A stretch of DNA of 34,174 nucleotides from contig WQSF01000013.1 in NCBI GenBank assembly GCA_009788065.1, positions 9,920-44,093 on the forward strand, read 5' to 3'. The notes beneath the pieces were generated by a model. That model did not search any database, was not told where the DNA came from, and saw nothing but the letters and a program-made list of their open reading frames with translations. The stretch is from Treponema sp. Lineage in GTDB: Bacteria; Spirochaetota; Spirochaetia; Treponematales; Breznakiellaceae. Positions 24,259 to 32,435 of the stretch are shown one piece after another (the first letter of the stretch is position 1; each line of letters opens with the position of its first letter). The translations under genes and the position numbers were made by a program.

Positions 24259-26433
24259 ATGAAAACAAAGAACATTCTGCCGCTTGAACGACACGGTTAT
24301 GATTTTATACCTGCCGAGTACCTTCCGTCGGGAGCGGATGAATATTGGCTGCGCAATACTCAGCAGCAGGAAAAGTTCTATAAAAAATCCGGGGATTGGC
24401 GCAAGCTTAAGCCCGAAGAAATTAACATTTTAGAAAATAACAGAAATTACTGTTCAAATTGGGATAATTTTCTTGTAAGTGATCCGTTTGAACCGTCTTT
24501 AATCCGCGATTCCGGTTTTTACGGTTTTGTGCGAGTCGGTTCCTTGCAAAAAGTTTTACTGCGTCATAATGATTTTCACGTGCCTGCCGGTATTAGAAAC
24601 AGCATTATTATTTCCTGCGACATCGGCGATGACACGGCAATTCAAAATTGCGCGTACATTTCCCATTACATAATCGGCAATAACTGTATTCTTTCCGAAG
24701 TCAATGAATTGCAAACAACAAATCATGCGAAATTCGGCAACGGTGTAATCAAAGACGGCGAAGACGAAGCTGTCCGCGTCTGGATCGATGTACAGAACGA
24801 AGCTGGCGGACGTTCCATCCTGCCTTTTGAAAGCATGATTTCCGCTGATGCGTACTTGTGGGCAAATTACCGTGATGACACCGCGCTGATCGAAAAACTT
24901 ACCGAAATTACGCAAAGCCAATATGGCGGCGCGCGCGGCAGTTATGGAATTATCGGCAACGGAGCGGTTATTAAAAGCTGTTCTATTATTAAAGATACGA
25001 TGGTGGGAGAATGCGCCTACATTAAAGGCGCGAATAAACTTAAAAATATATCGATACTGTCTTCCGCCGAAGAGCCGACGCAGATAGGCGAGGGCGTTGA
25101 AATGGTGAACGGAATCGTAGGATACGCATGCAACGCTTTTTACGGCTGCAAGGCTGTGCGTTTTGTAATGGGAAGGAACAGCAATTTAAAGTACGGGGCG
25201 CGGCTGATTCATTCTGCGCTAGGTGATAATTCCACTGTGTCATGTTGTGAGATACTCAACAATTTAATTTTTCCTGTTCATGAACAACACCACAACAATT
25301 CATTTTTAATCGCGAGTCTGATTCAAGGGATGTCAAACATGGCGGCAGCGGCTACCATCGGCAGCAATCACAACAGCCGCGCGAATGACGGGGAGATCAG
25401 GGCAAAGCGCGGTTTTTGGCCCGGGCTGGCTGTAAGCCTTAAGCACTCAAGTATTTTCGCTTCGTTTGTAATCATTGCAAAAGGCGAATATCCTTCGGAG
25501 TTAAATATTCCGCTGCCGTTTTCGCTTGTAAACAACAATGTTCACAAAAACAGACTGGAAGTTATGCCCGCTTATTTCTGGATGCACAATCTTTACGCTC
25601 TTGAACGCAATTCATGGAAAACAAAAAACCGCGACAAAAGAAAAATAAAAATCCAGCGAATCGAATCGGACTATCTTGCGCCGGATACCGCTGAAGAAAT
25701 TATTTCCGCTTTAGATATTCTTGAGGGCTGGCTTTGCGAAGCCGGACTGTCTCCGGCGGATATTACAAACCCCGACAAAAACGTTATACGAAAAATAAAC
25801 TGCCGCCACTTTGAAAATTCAAAACGAGGACAGGTAATAATTAAGCCGTTCGAAGGTATTACAGCCTACAGACAAATGCTGCGATACTATGCCGTTAAAA
25901 CGGTAGCGTCTTTTTTTGATTCCCGCCCCGGACTTGATTACAGCGGTTTATGCGAACTGCTGGATGCGTCATCGCCGAAAGAACGTATTAAAGATTGGGT
26001 CAACGCGGGAGGACAGATTGTTCCGGCATTCCGCGTGGATGAACTTCGAAAAAATATCGGTGAAGGAAAATATAAAAACTGGGATGAAATCCACAGCGTA
26101 TACGATTCATGGGATGAAGCGTACACGCTTGATAAAACCTGTCATGCATGGGCTTCCTTCGCGTATATTTACGGAGCAAATAAATCACTTGATGCGGCTT
26201 CCTTTAAAAAAGAACTTGCCGCCGTAATTGAAATCCGCAGTTGGATAGAAAGTCAAATTTATGAAAGCAGAGCAAAGGATTACCACAACCAATATAAAAA
26301 AGCTACATTCAGAAACGACGCGGAAATGGAATTAGTGCTTGGAAAACCGGAAGAAAATTCATTTATTAAATTAGTGCAAAAAGAAAGCGTAAGTTTCAAG
26401 GAAATGATCGAAAGGGTGAGTCTGCGAACGTAA
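24259..26433 (+). CDS. DUF4954 family left-handed beta-helix protein
   Basis: A 724-aa protein matching the DUF4954 family. Residues about 90-330 show hexapeptide-like repeats of a left-handed beta-helix as in GlmU/LpxA acyltransferases and sugar nucleotidyltransferases (IRNSIIISCDIGDDTAIQNC, YIIGNNCILSEV, IKDTMVGECAYIKGANKL, IGEGVEMVNGIVGYA, NLKYGARLIHSALGDNSTVSC). A highly patterned block follows (PVHEQHHNNSFLIASLIQG, GSNHNSRANDGEIRAKRGFW) with His/Asn/Arg suited to a catalytic or ligand site. The C-terminal third is helical. No signal peptide; cytoplasmic. The reaction is not established; a sugar-nucleotide or acyl-transfer role is inference. It has its own leaderless-type promoter and is unlinked to its neighbours. 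Confidence 0.85.
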   Translation: MKTKNILPLERHGYDFIPAEYLPSGADEYWLRNTQQQEKFYKKSGDWRKLKPEEINILENNRNYCSNWDNFLVSDPFEPSLIRDSGFYGFVRVGSLQKVLLRHNDFHVPAGIRNSIIISCDIGDDTAIQNCAYISHYIIGNNCILSEVNELQTTNHAKFGNGVIKDGEDEAVRVWIDVQNEAGGRSILPFESMISADAYLWANYRDDTALIEKLTEITQSQYGGARGSYGIIGNGAVIKSCSIIKDTMVGECAYIKGANKLKNISILSSAEEPTQIGEGVEMVNGIVGYACNAFYGCKAVRFVMGRNSNLKYGARLIHSALGDNSTVSCCEILNNLIFPVHEQHHNNSFLIASLIQGMSNMAAAATIGSNHNSRANDGEIRAKRGFWPGLAVSLKHSSIFASFVIIAKGEYPSELNIPLPFSLVNNNVHKNRLEVMPAYFWMHNLYALERNSWKTKNRDKRKIKIQRIESDYLAPDTAEEIISALDILEGWLCEAGLSPADITNPDKNVIRKINCRHFENSKRGQVIIKPFEGITAYRQMLRYYAVKTVASFFDSRPGLDYSGLCELLDASSPKERIKDWVNAGGQIVPAFRVDELRKNIGEGKYKNWDEIHSVYDSWDEAYTLDKTCHAWASFAYIYGANKSLDAASFKKELAAVIEIRSWIESQIYESRAKDYHNQYKKATFRNDAEMELVLGKPEENSFIKLVQKESVSFKEMIERVSLRT

Positions 26434-26464
26434 ACAGCTTACAAATGCAGATTATTAAAAAAAA

Positions 26465-26482
26465 GGCAGTCCGAAGACTGCC
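26465..26482 (-). terminator. Rho-independent terminator of the chvE-gguA-gguB operon
   Basis: On the minus strand GGCAGTC, loop TTCG, GACTGCC, then eight T: a stable 7-bp stem closed by a UUCG-type tetraloop, 11 nt after the gguB stop. It may also slow plus-strand transcription leaving the DUF4954 gene. Confidence 0.85.
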
Positions 26483-26492
26483 CGTTTAAAGA

Positions 26493-27689
26493 TCAGCCTA
26501 ATCCGGCTTTCCGGCGTGTATACACATCATAGAATACAGCTAAAAGGAGAATCATCGCTTTAACAACATATTGATAATGTGTACCCAAGTTCATAAGCGA
26601 CATTCCGTTATTAATCGAACCCATAACAAGACCGCCGACAATTACGCCGACTACCGAACCGATGCCGCCGCCGGCGGAAACGCCGCCGATGTAACACGCG
26701 CCGATTGCGTCAAGTTCAAAAAGATTTCCGGCTTGCGGAAGGGCGCTGTTCATGTAACCTGTGGAGACAACAGCGGCAAGTCCTGTGAGCGTACCCATAA
26801 AACAAAAAACGATAAAAATTATTAATTCCGAATTAATACCTGAAAGTTTCGCGGAGCGCGGGTTTCCGCCGACCGCGTAAATATATCTGCCAAGAACGGT
26901 GTTGTTCATTATAAAGTGAAAAATAAAAACCGTTATGCCAAGAACCAGGGCGACAATCGGAAGACCGCGATAACGCGCGAAGCGATCCGCAAGTCCGAGA
27001 ATTAAAAGGCTTATTAAAACAAGTTTTGTAATAAACAAAACAAAAGGCGCTACTTCAAATTCATTGGCTATTTTTTTTCTTCGCGTAAACAATTCGGAAA
27101 AAATAAAAAGTAAAAGTAATAATATGGCAACTATAATCGCCGCGGGATAATAATGCCCGATCTTTTTTAGATTTAACACTTCATCCAGAGTTCCTGTGGC
27201 AAGAAGAGAATAACCTGTATCTTTTAAACTAACCGGATTTACTTTTGTTACGATGTATGTAAGACCTCGGAAAAGAAGCATTCCCGAAAGCGTAACGATA
27301 AACGACGGCATTTTCCCGTAAGCCACCCATGCACCCTGATACGCGCCGACAATGGCGCCCATTATCAACGCCGCTATCAATGTGGCGGTCATGCCGACAC
27401 CTGAATTGTAGACCATCGCAGAAAGCGCTCCGATAAAAGCGCAGACTGAACCGACAGAAAGATCGATGCCCTGCACAATGATAACCATTACCATGCCGAC
27501 AGCGAGTATTAAAACATAACTATATTGGAAAAAGATATTGGTAAAATTACGCGGGCTCCAGTTATTTCCGTTTGTCAGCGGAGCAAAGATGATCATGATC
27601 AATGCCAGCATGATAAACATGGAATAATTCCTGATATTGTTTTTTACAAGTGTTTTAAAATCAGAAGTATGAATTGTTTTTTTATCCAT
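26493..27689 (-). CDS. gguB: Monosaccharide ABC transporter permease (CUT2, GguB/MmsB type)
   Basis: A 398-aa inner-membrane permease of the CUT2 family with about ten hydrophobic segments; GIDLSVGSVCAFIGALSAM (about 80-100) and the late GGNPRSAKLSGIN and GGVSAGGGIGSVVG are family signatures. I used the ATG at 27689: AGGAG lies 6 nt upstream, whereas the in-frame TTG two codons earlier would abut it. It is longer than RbsC/MglC (about 320-340 aa), fitting the ChvE-linked GguB subgroup. It ends the operon and is followed by a strong terminator. Confidence 0.9.
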   Translation of the reverse strand: MDKKTIHTSDFKTLVKNNIRNYSMFIMLALIMIIFAPLTNGNNWSPRNFTNIFFQYSYVLILAVGMVMVIIVQGIDLSVGSVCAFIGALSAMVYNSGVGMTATLIAALIMGAIVGAYQGAWVAYGKMPSFIVTLSGMLLFRGLTYIVTKVNPVSLKDTGYSLLATGTLDEVLNLKKIGHYYPAAIIVAILLLLLFIFSELFTRRKKIANEFEVAPFVLFITKLVLISLLILGLADRFARYRGLPIVALVLGITVFIFHFIMNNTVLGRYIYAVGGNPRSAKLSGINSELIIFIVFCFMGTLTGLAAVVSTGYMNSALPQAGNLFELDAIGACYIGGVSAGGGIGSVVGVIVGGLVMGSINNGMSLMNLGTHYQYVVKAMILLLAVFYDVYTRRKAGLG

Positions 27690-27713
27690 GTCCAACTCCT
27701 AAATCTATTAAAA

Positions 27714-29237
27714 TTATCCTACCAATGCTAAATGCATTATTTTTTCCTGAGTCGCATCCTCTTTGGAAAGTTCGCCTTTAATTTTTCCTTCGTTCATTAC
27801 ATAAATTCTATCCGCCATACCGAGCGCTTCGGGAAGTTCCGAGCTGACCATAATAACGCTTTTCCCGGCGGCAATTATGTCGTTCATGATCCCGTAAATT
27901 TCCGTTTTGGCGCCGACATCAATACCCCGCGTCGGCTCGTCTACAATAAAAATATCAGGATCAGCCATCAATGTTTTACTGACAACAACTTTCTGCTGGT
28001 TGCCGCCTGAAAGGTTTCGCACATATTGATTAATCGAAGGAGTTCTTATATTAAGCTCTTTTCGGTATTGTTCAGCTTTTTTTATTTCACTCCGGCTGTT
28101 AATAATTCCAAACCGGGATATTTTATTTAAACTGGAATGGGTAATATTCGTTTTCACATCCTGAATAAGAACCAGTCCCAAACTTTTTCGATCTTCAGAA
28201 ATATAACCAAGCCCTGAATTTATCGCCGCTCTCGGGCTTTTTAACTTGCAATGTTTTCCGTTAATTTTTAATTCACCTTCGCTGCGGTAACCGTAGGAGC
28301 CGCCAAAGAGACTCATCATTAATTCAGTGCGCCCAGCGCCCATCGGACCGCAGAAAGCGAGTATTTCGCCTTTACGCAGTTTAAAAGAAACGTTATCAAC
28401 CACTTTGATTGTGTGGTAATCAGGATGATAGACAGTCCAGTTATTCACTTCCATTATCGTTTCACCGGGGGAAGATTTTCGCTCCGGGAAACGATGCGTT
28501 AAATCACGACCTACCATATCTTTGATGATCATTTCTTCTGTTAAATTGGCAGCTTTAACATCGTAAGCGCTGATGGATTTGCCGTCGCGCAGAATGGTAA
28601 CAGTATCCGCGACTTTTAAAACTTCATTTAATTTATGGGAGATTATCACCGAGGTAATACCCTGGCGTTTAAATTCTAAAATAAGATTGAGTAATTTTTC
28701 GCTTTCATCATCGTTTAATGACGAAGTCGGTTCATCAAGAATGAGCAGTTCTGTTTTTTTTGAAAGAGCGCGGGCGATTTCGACTAACTGCTGTTTTCCC
28801 ACGCCGAGTTTGCTTACGATTGTTTCGGGCGGTTCGTTAAGCCCAACCGTTTTTAAAAAATTTTTGGATTCTTTTATATACCTGTTCCAGTTGATAATAC
28901 CGAAATTGGTTTCCATATGACCCAAAAAAATATTTTCATAAATTGACAGGTACGGACTAAGCGCCAGTTCCTGATGAATGATCGCAAGCCCTTCGTTTTC
29001 GCTGTCTTTAACGCTGTTGTAATTTGTTTCGCGTCCTTTATAAAATACTTTTCCGTCGTAACTGTTTCTTGGATAAACGCCCGAAATACAGCTCATCAGC
29101 GTGGACTTGCCCGCGCCGTTTTCACCGCATAAAGAATGAATCTCGCCTTTTTTAACTTTTAAATTGACGTTTTCAAGCGCCCTGACTCCGGGGAATTCTT
29201 TTGTTAGATTTTCAATTTCAAGGATATATTCGCTCAT
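27714..29237 (-). CDS. gguA: Monosaccharide ABC transporter ATPase (CUT2, GguA/MmsA type)
   Basis: A 507-aa tandem ATPase that powers sugar uptake. First half: Walker A GENGAGKST (38-46), signature LGVGKQQLVEIARAL, Walker B LLILDEPTSSL. Second half: degenerate Walker A GPMGAGRTELM, signature LSGGNQQKVVVSKTL, Walker B IFIVDEPTRGIDVGAKTEI. The degenerate second P-loop and altered first signature are usual for CUT2. AGAGGGA lies 6 nt before the ATG. It starts 82 nt after chvE, behind an attenuator hairpin, and 24 nt before gguB. It is the only ABC ATPase in the window and its class does not serve CUT1 permeases. Confidence 0.95.
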   Translation of the reverse strand: MSEYILEIENLTKEFPGVRALENVNLKVKKGEIHSLCGENGAGKSTLMSCISGVYPRNSYDGKVFYKGRETNYNSVKDSENEGLAIIHQELALSPYLSIYENIFLGHMETNFGIINWNRYIKESKNFLKTVGLNEPPETIVSKLGVGKQQLVEIARALSKKTELLILDEPTSSLNDDESEKLLNLILEFKRQGITSVIISHKLNEVLKVADTVTILRDGKSISAYDVKAANLTEEMIIKDMVGRDLTHRFPERKSSPGETIMEVNNWTVYHPDYHTIKVVDNVSFKLRKGEILAFCGPMGAGRTELMMSLFGGSYGYRSEGELKINGKHCKLKSPRAAINSGLGYISEDRKSLGLVLIQDVKTNITHSSLNKISRFGIINSRSEIKKAEQYRKELNIRTPSINQYVRNLSGGNQQKVVVSKTLMADPDIFIVDEPTRGIDVGAKTEIYGIMNDIIAAGKSVIMVSSELPEALGMADRIYVMNEGKIKGELSKEDATQEKIMHLALVG

Positions 29238-29285
29238 GAAATCCCTCTGAGTAGAGTATCTTGAGTTTTAAGCAAAAAAAATACC

Positions 29286-29302
29286 CGGCTGCAAAGCAGC
29301 CG
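29286..29302 (-). terminator. Attenuator between chvE and gguA
   Basis: On the minus strand CGGCTGC, loop TTT, GCAGCCG, then GGTA and eight T, 17 nt after the chvE stop. A terminator here would let most transcripts end after the binding protein, giving it excess over ATPase and permease. Confidence 0.75.
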
Positions 29303-29319
29303 AGCATCTTTAACTTAAA

Positions 29320-30444
29320 CTAGTTAAGCAACAGGATTCCTCTGTCGAGCCTGTCGTCATAGAAGCCGGCGTCAACCATTACGTTGAGGTTGTCTTTTGT
29401 TACAAGAATAGGATCTAACAGATATGCTTTTACATACTTTTTGCCGGTGTTGCCGATTTCGGCGAGATCGCCTGTAGCAAGTTCCGCGCCGGGAATGCTG
29501 ATGGCTTGACCTTTGAGAACCTGATCAACAAGGATAACCGCAGCTTCAGCCAATTTGGCTGTGTCTTTAAATACGGTGCTGTACTGCTCGCCGTTTTTAA
29601 TTGACGCCGCTGAATCGTATTCCGCGTCCTGACCTGAAATTACAGGAAGCTTGCCGCGATATTTGGCATCGGCTTTACAGGCTTCGAGAATAGCGCGGGC
29701 AAGTGTGTCGTTCGGAGCTAAAATCGCGTCCAGTGTAACGCTGCGCGCGTCGTTGCTTAAGAGGTTTTCCATACGAGTCTTGGCGATAGGAGCCTGCCAG
29801 TTTTCGGTTGCAATCCTCTGGAAGTTATTTGTGTCGGCTGATGTTTCAGGATAGGGACCGATAACTCTAAGTACGCCGCTCTTAATGTAGGGATTGAGGA
29901 CGCTCATCGCGCCGTCAAAGAAGAAGAAAGCGTTTCCGTCTGTCGGGGAACCGGCAAACAGGGTGATGAGTTTCGGCGCACTGGCGCTTGCCGCGTCAAG
30001 GTTAAGACCTTTTACGATACTCTGCGCTTGAAGAACGCCGACTTTAAAGTTGTTGAATGTGATGTAGTAGTCATAATCAGCCGAATTGGGGATTATGCGG
30101 TCGTAAGCGACGACCACTACTTTGTCACGCGCGGCTTCGGCGATTACCGAAGAAACACCGTCATTGATACAACCGACGATAAGAGCTTTTGCTCCCTGTG
30201 TCAGGAAGCTTTGAATTTGCTGGTTCTGTGTGGGCTGGTTCGCGTCACCGTACTGAACTTCCGCGCGATATCCGCGATCTTCAGCTTCAGTTTGAAGCGC
30301 GAAGCCGTCTTTTACCCATCTCTGAACGTGGGTTTCCGGCATAGCGATACCGATTAATTGACCGCCTTTTGCTTTACAGCCGACCACCATCACCATTGAA
30401 GCAGCCAGAGCCATGACTAAGAGAACAGCTAGAATCTTTCTCAT
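29320..30444 (-). CDS. chvE: ChvE-like multiple-monosaccharide binding lipoprotein
   Basis: A 374-aa periplasmic binding protein, lipid-anchored: MRKILAVLL..., lipobox VVGC with Cys23. It follows the ChvE pattern closely: GIAMPETHVQRWVKDG, GDANQPTQNQQIQSFLTQG, VVAYDRIIPNS, TFNNFKVGVLQAQSI, ELFAGSP-like TLFAGSPTDGNAFFFFDGAM, VISGQDAEYDSAASIKNGEQ and STVFKDT. ChvE proteins bind aldoses such as galactose, glucose and arabinose; the exact sugar is not determinable. A strong AGGAGG ribosome binding site precedes the ATG. It is first in the operon; the hairpin behind it fits high expression. Confidence 0.93.
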   Translation of the reverse strand: MRKILAVLLVMALAASMVMVVGCKAKGGQLIGIAMPETHVQRWVKDGFALQTEAEDRGYRAEVQYGDANQPTQNQQIQSFLTQGAKALIVGCINDGVSSVIAEAARDKVVVVAYDRIIPNSADYDYYITFNNFKVGVLQAQSIVKGLNLDAASASAPKLITLFAGSPTDGNAFFFFDGAMSVLNPYIKSGVLRVIGPYPETSADTNNFQRIATENWQAPIAKTRMENLLSNDARSVTLDAILAPNDTLARAILEACKADAKYRGKLPVISGQDAEYDSAASIKNGEQYSTVFKDTAKLAEAAVILVDQVLKGQAISIPGAELATGDLAEIGNTGKKYVKAYLLDPILVTKDNLNVMVDAGFYDDRLDRGILLLN

Positions 30445-30489
30445 GATTTTTCCTCCTGTGGAAAAGAATAATAATTTATTTACTCTTCA

Positions 30490-30517
30490 TTATTACAACA
30501 GATCACTGTTTTGGCAA
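30490..30517 (-). promoter_or_regulatory. chvE promoter with operator-like palindrome
   Basis: On the minus strand -35 TTGCCA (30517-30512), 16-nt spacer, -10 TAATAA (30495-30490). The spacer holds the palindrome AACAG-ATCA-CTGTT (30497-30510), a likely regulator site. Confidence 0.5.
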
Positions 30518-30529
30518 GTCCCAATTTAC

Positions 30530-30599
30530 GGTGTCAGTCACCTCTTAAAAAATTCCAAAACATCAAAATTACAACGTAAAAGCTGTGATTAGTGACACC
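30530..30599. repeat. GGTGTCA...TGACACC inverted element
   Basis: GGTGTCAGTCACC (30530-30542) and GTGATTAGTGACACC (30585-30599) pair as 7 bp plus 4 bp across an A/T-rich loop of about 43 nt. The right arm supplies the -35 of pheT. The left arm matches an element in aroA. It resembles a REP-like or ITR-bounded miniature element (inference). Confidence 0.45.
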
Positions 30600-30620
30600 C
30601 TTTTGAAAAAATGCTAAACT
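30592..30620 (+). promoter_or_regulatory. pheT promoter, leaderless geometry
   Basis: -35 GTGACA (30592-30597), 17-nt spacer, extended -10 TGCTAAACT (TAAACT at 30615-30620), then 6 nt (AACTCC) to the ATG at 30627. The same CTCC-ATG junction is seen before the DUF4954 gene. No Shine-Dalgarno sequence. Confidence 0.6.
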
Positions 30621-30626
30621 AACTCC

Positions 30627-32405
30627 ATGCCGAAAATCGAAGTAAATGAACAAGTTTTTTACACTCTCGCTGGCTGTCCAAACGGGAAAAGCCGGTGGAA
30701 AACAAAAGATGAATTTGAGGAAGCTCTCGTCTGCGCAAAAGCTGAACTTGATGAAGACAGCGACAAGAATCTTCCAGAAACAGAAAGAACTCTTAAAATC
30801 GAGTTGAACGATACAAACCGCCCCGACCTTTGGGGGACTGCCGGCTGCGCCCGTCAATTAAAGATTTATAACGACAGCAAAAGACCCGAGTATCCGTTTT
30901 TTTCCAGGCCGGGTGATATAAAAAAAACTGAGCGCAAAGTTAAGGTTGAGTCAAGCGTAAAACAGGTAAGACCTTACCTTACAGGTTTTATCGCAACCGG
31001 CAAGAGCATAACAGATCCGATGCTGCGCGATATAATCCAAACTCAGGAAAAATTGGCGTGGAACTTTGGGCGTAAGCGGCGAAGCATGTCGATGGGCGTT
31101 TACCGTATTTTTGACAGCCAGAAAAAACCGCTGATTAAATGGCCGATTATCTATAAAGGCGCCGATCCGGACGCTGTTTCGTTTGTACCTCTCCAGTGGG
31201 AGGGAAAACTTACTCTGAGGGAAATTTTAAAACAACATCCCAAAGGCAAAGAATTTGCGTTCATTCAGGAACACGAAAAAATTCATCCGCTGTTGACGGA
31301 TTCAGAGGGGAATATTCTCTCATATCCGCCGATTATTAATTCAAACGATTTGGGCGCGGTGCAGGTCGGCGACAGCGAAGTTTTTATCGAGATTACCGGA
31401 ACCGATTTACCGTTAATCACTCTTGCCGCCTCGATAGTCGCCTGTGATCTTGCAGATAACGGCTTTAACATCGAGCCTGTAGAAATAGAATATGATTTTG
31501 ATACGCCTTTTGGGAGAAAAATTGTCACCCCTTATTATTTTCAAGAACCGGTTTTTTGTTCGCTTTCAAGAGTCGAAAAATTTTTAGGCGATAAGTTAAA
31601 TGCCGATGAATGTGTCGCCGCTCTCTCGCGCATGGGCGTTAAAGCCGAAAAAGTAAAAGCCGCCGAACGCGGACAGAAAGAAGAAACAGAAGGCGTGCGC
31701 GCGTATCCTCCCGAATACCGCAACGATTTTCTCCACGCCGCGGATGTCGCCGAAGATGTGATGATAGGCAGATCACTTGGATCGTTTAAACCTCTGCGGC
31801 CTGCGGATTCAACGGTTGGAAGGCTTCTGCCGATTACCCTTTTCAACAGGCAGGTTAAAGAACTTCTTGTCGGCATGGGTTATCAGGAGATGATTTACAA
31901 TTACCTGGGCTCGCGAAAAGACCTTGTCGAAAATATGAGAGGAGACGGAACAAAGATCATTCATATCTTTAATCCGATGACCGAGAATTATGAATATGTG
32001 CGCGACTCCATTCTGGCTTCGCTCATGGCAAGCGAATCAATCTCCGCAAGATCTGTCTATCCGCACAAAATTTTCGAAGTAGGAAAAATCGCGTGGCTGG
32101 ATGATTCAGAAAATTACCGCAGTAAGACACGTCAGTTCGCAGGTTTCCTTCATGCCGGAAACGACGCAAATTTCAACACTGCCGCCGCTGAACTGCAAAC
32201 GTTTTTTTACTACATTTCACGCGAGTACGATGTCGAAGAATCCTCTGATTCCAGATTCATTCCAGGACGCGCGGCGGCGATAATTTACAACGGAAAACAG
32301 ATCGGCGTTTTTGGCGAACTCCACCCGGAAGTAATGGAGAATTGGGGTATCACCGTTCCATGCACAGCCGGCGAGATTGACCTTGACTCATTAATAACCA
32401 TTTGA
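30627..32405 (+). CDS. pheT: Phenylalanyl-tRNA synthetase beta subunit, archaeal type
   Basis: PheT partners with PheS to charge tRNA-Phe. At 592 aa it is the short archaeal/eukaryal form; bacterial PheT is about 790-800 aa with an N-terminal EMAP-like domain and a C-terminal anticodon-binding domain, both absent here. Blocks: IELNDTNRPDLWGTAGCARQ (about 58-77), the B3/4 region (TGFIATGKSITDPMLRDIIQ, KLAWNFGRKRRSMSMGVY), DPDAVSFVPL, FEIDPVEIEYD-like NIEPVEIEYDF, PEYRNDFLHAADVAEDVMIG and GYQEMIYNYLGSRKDL, ending with FGELHPEVMENWGI. Spirochaetes are established to carry archaeal-type PheRS. pheS is not in the window. Its stop codon lies in the -35 of the next gene. Confidence 0.94.
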   Translation: MPKIEVNEQVFYTLAGCPNGKSRWKTKDEFEEALVCAKAELDEDSDKNLPETERTLKIELNDTNRPDLWGTAGCARQLKIYNDSKRPEYPFFSRPGDIKKTERKVKVESSVKQVRPYLTGFIATGKSITDPMLRDIIQTQEKLAWNFGRKRRSMSMGVYRIFDSQKKPLIKWPIIYKGADPDAVSFVPLQWEGKLTLREILKQHPKGKEFAFIQEHEKIHPLLTDSEGNILSYPPIINSNDLGAVQVGDSEVFIEITGTDLPLITLAASIVACDLADNGFNIEPVEIEYDFDTPFGRKIVTPYYFQEPVFCSLSRVEKFLGDKLNADECVAALSRMGVKAEKVKAAERGQKEETEGVRAYPPEYRNDFLHAADVAEDVMIGRSLGSFKPLRPADSTVGRLLPITLFNRQVKELLVGMGYQEMIYNYLGSRKDLVENMRGDGTKIIHIFNPMTENYEYVRDSILASLMASESISARSVYPHKIFEVGKIAWLDDSENYRSKTRQFAGFLHAGNDANFNTAAAELQTFFYYISREYDVEESSDSRFIPGRAAAIIYNGKQIGVFGELHPEVMENWGITVPCTAGEIDLDSLITI

Positions 32406-32430
32406 CAGCATGCGGTAAAAAGAATAATAT
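32402..32430 (+). promoter_or_regulatory. Consensus promoter overlapping the pheT stop
   Basis: -35 TTGACA (32402-32407, containing the pheT TGA), 17-nt spacer, -10 TAATAT (32425-32430), then 5 nt to the ATG at 32436. Near-perfect sigma-70 promoter with leaderless geometry; no Shine-Dalgarno sequence. Confidence 0.7.
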
Positions 32431-32435
32431 AAAAC

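Noticed and set aside
27690-27695. TTG start for gguB at 27695
   Set aside because: The AGGAG site would touch the TTG; it is correctly spaced for the ATG at 27689.
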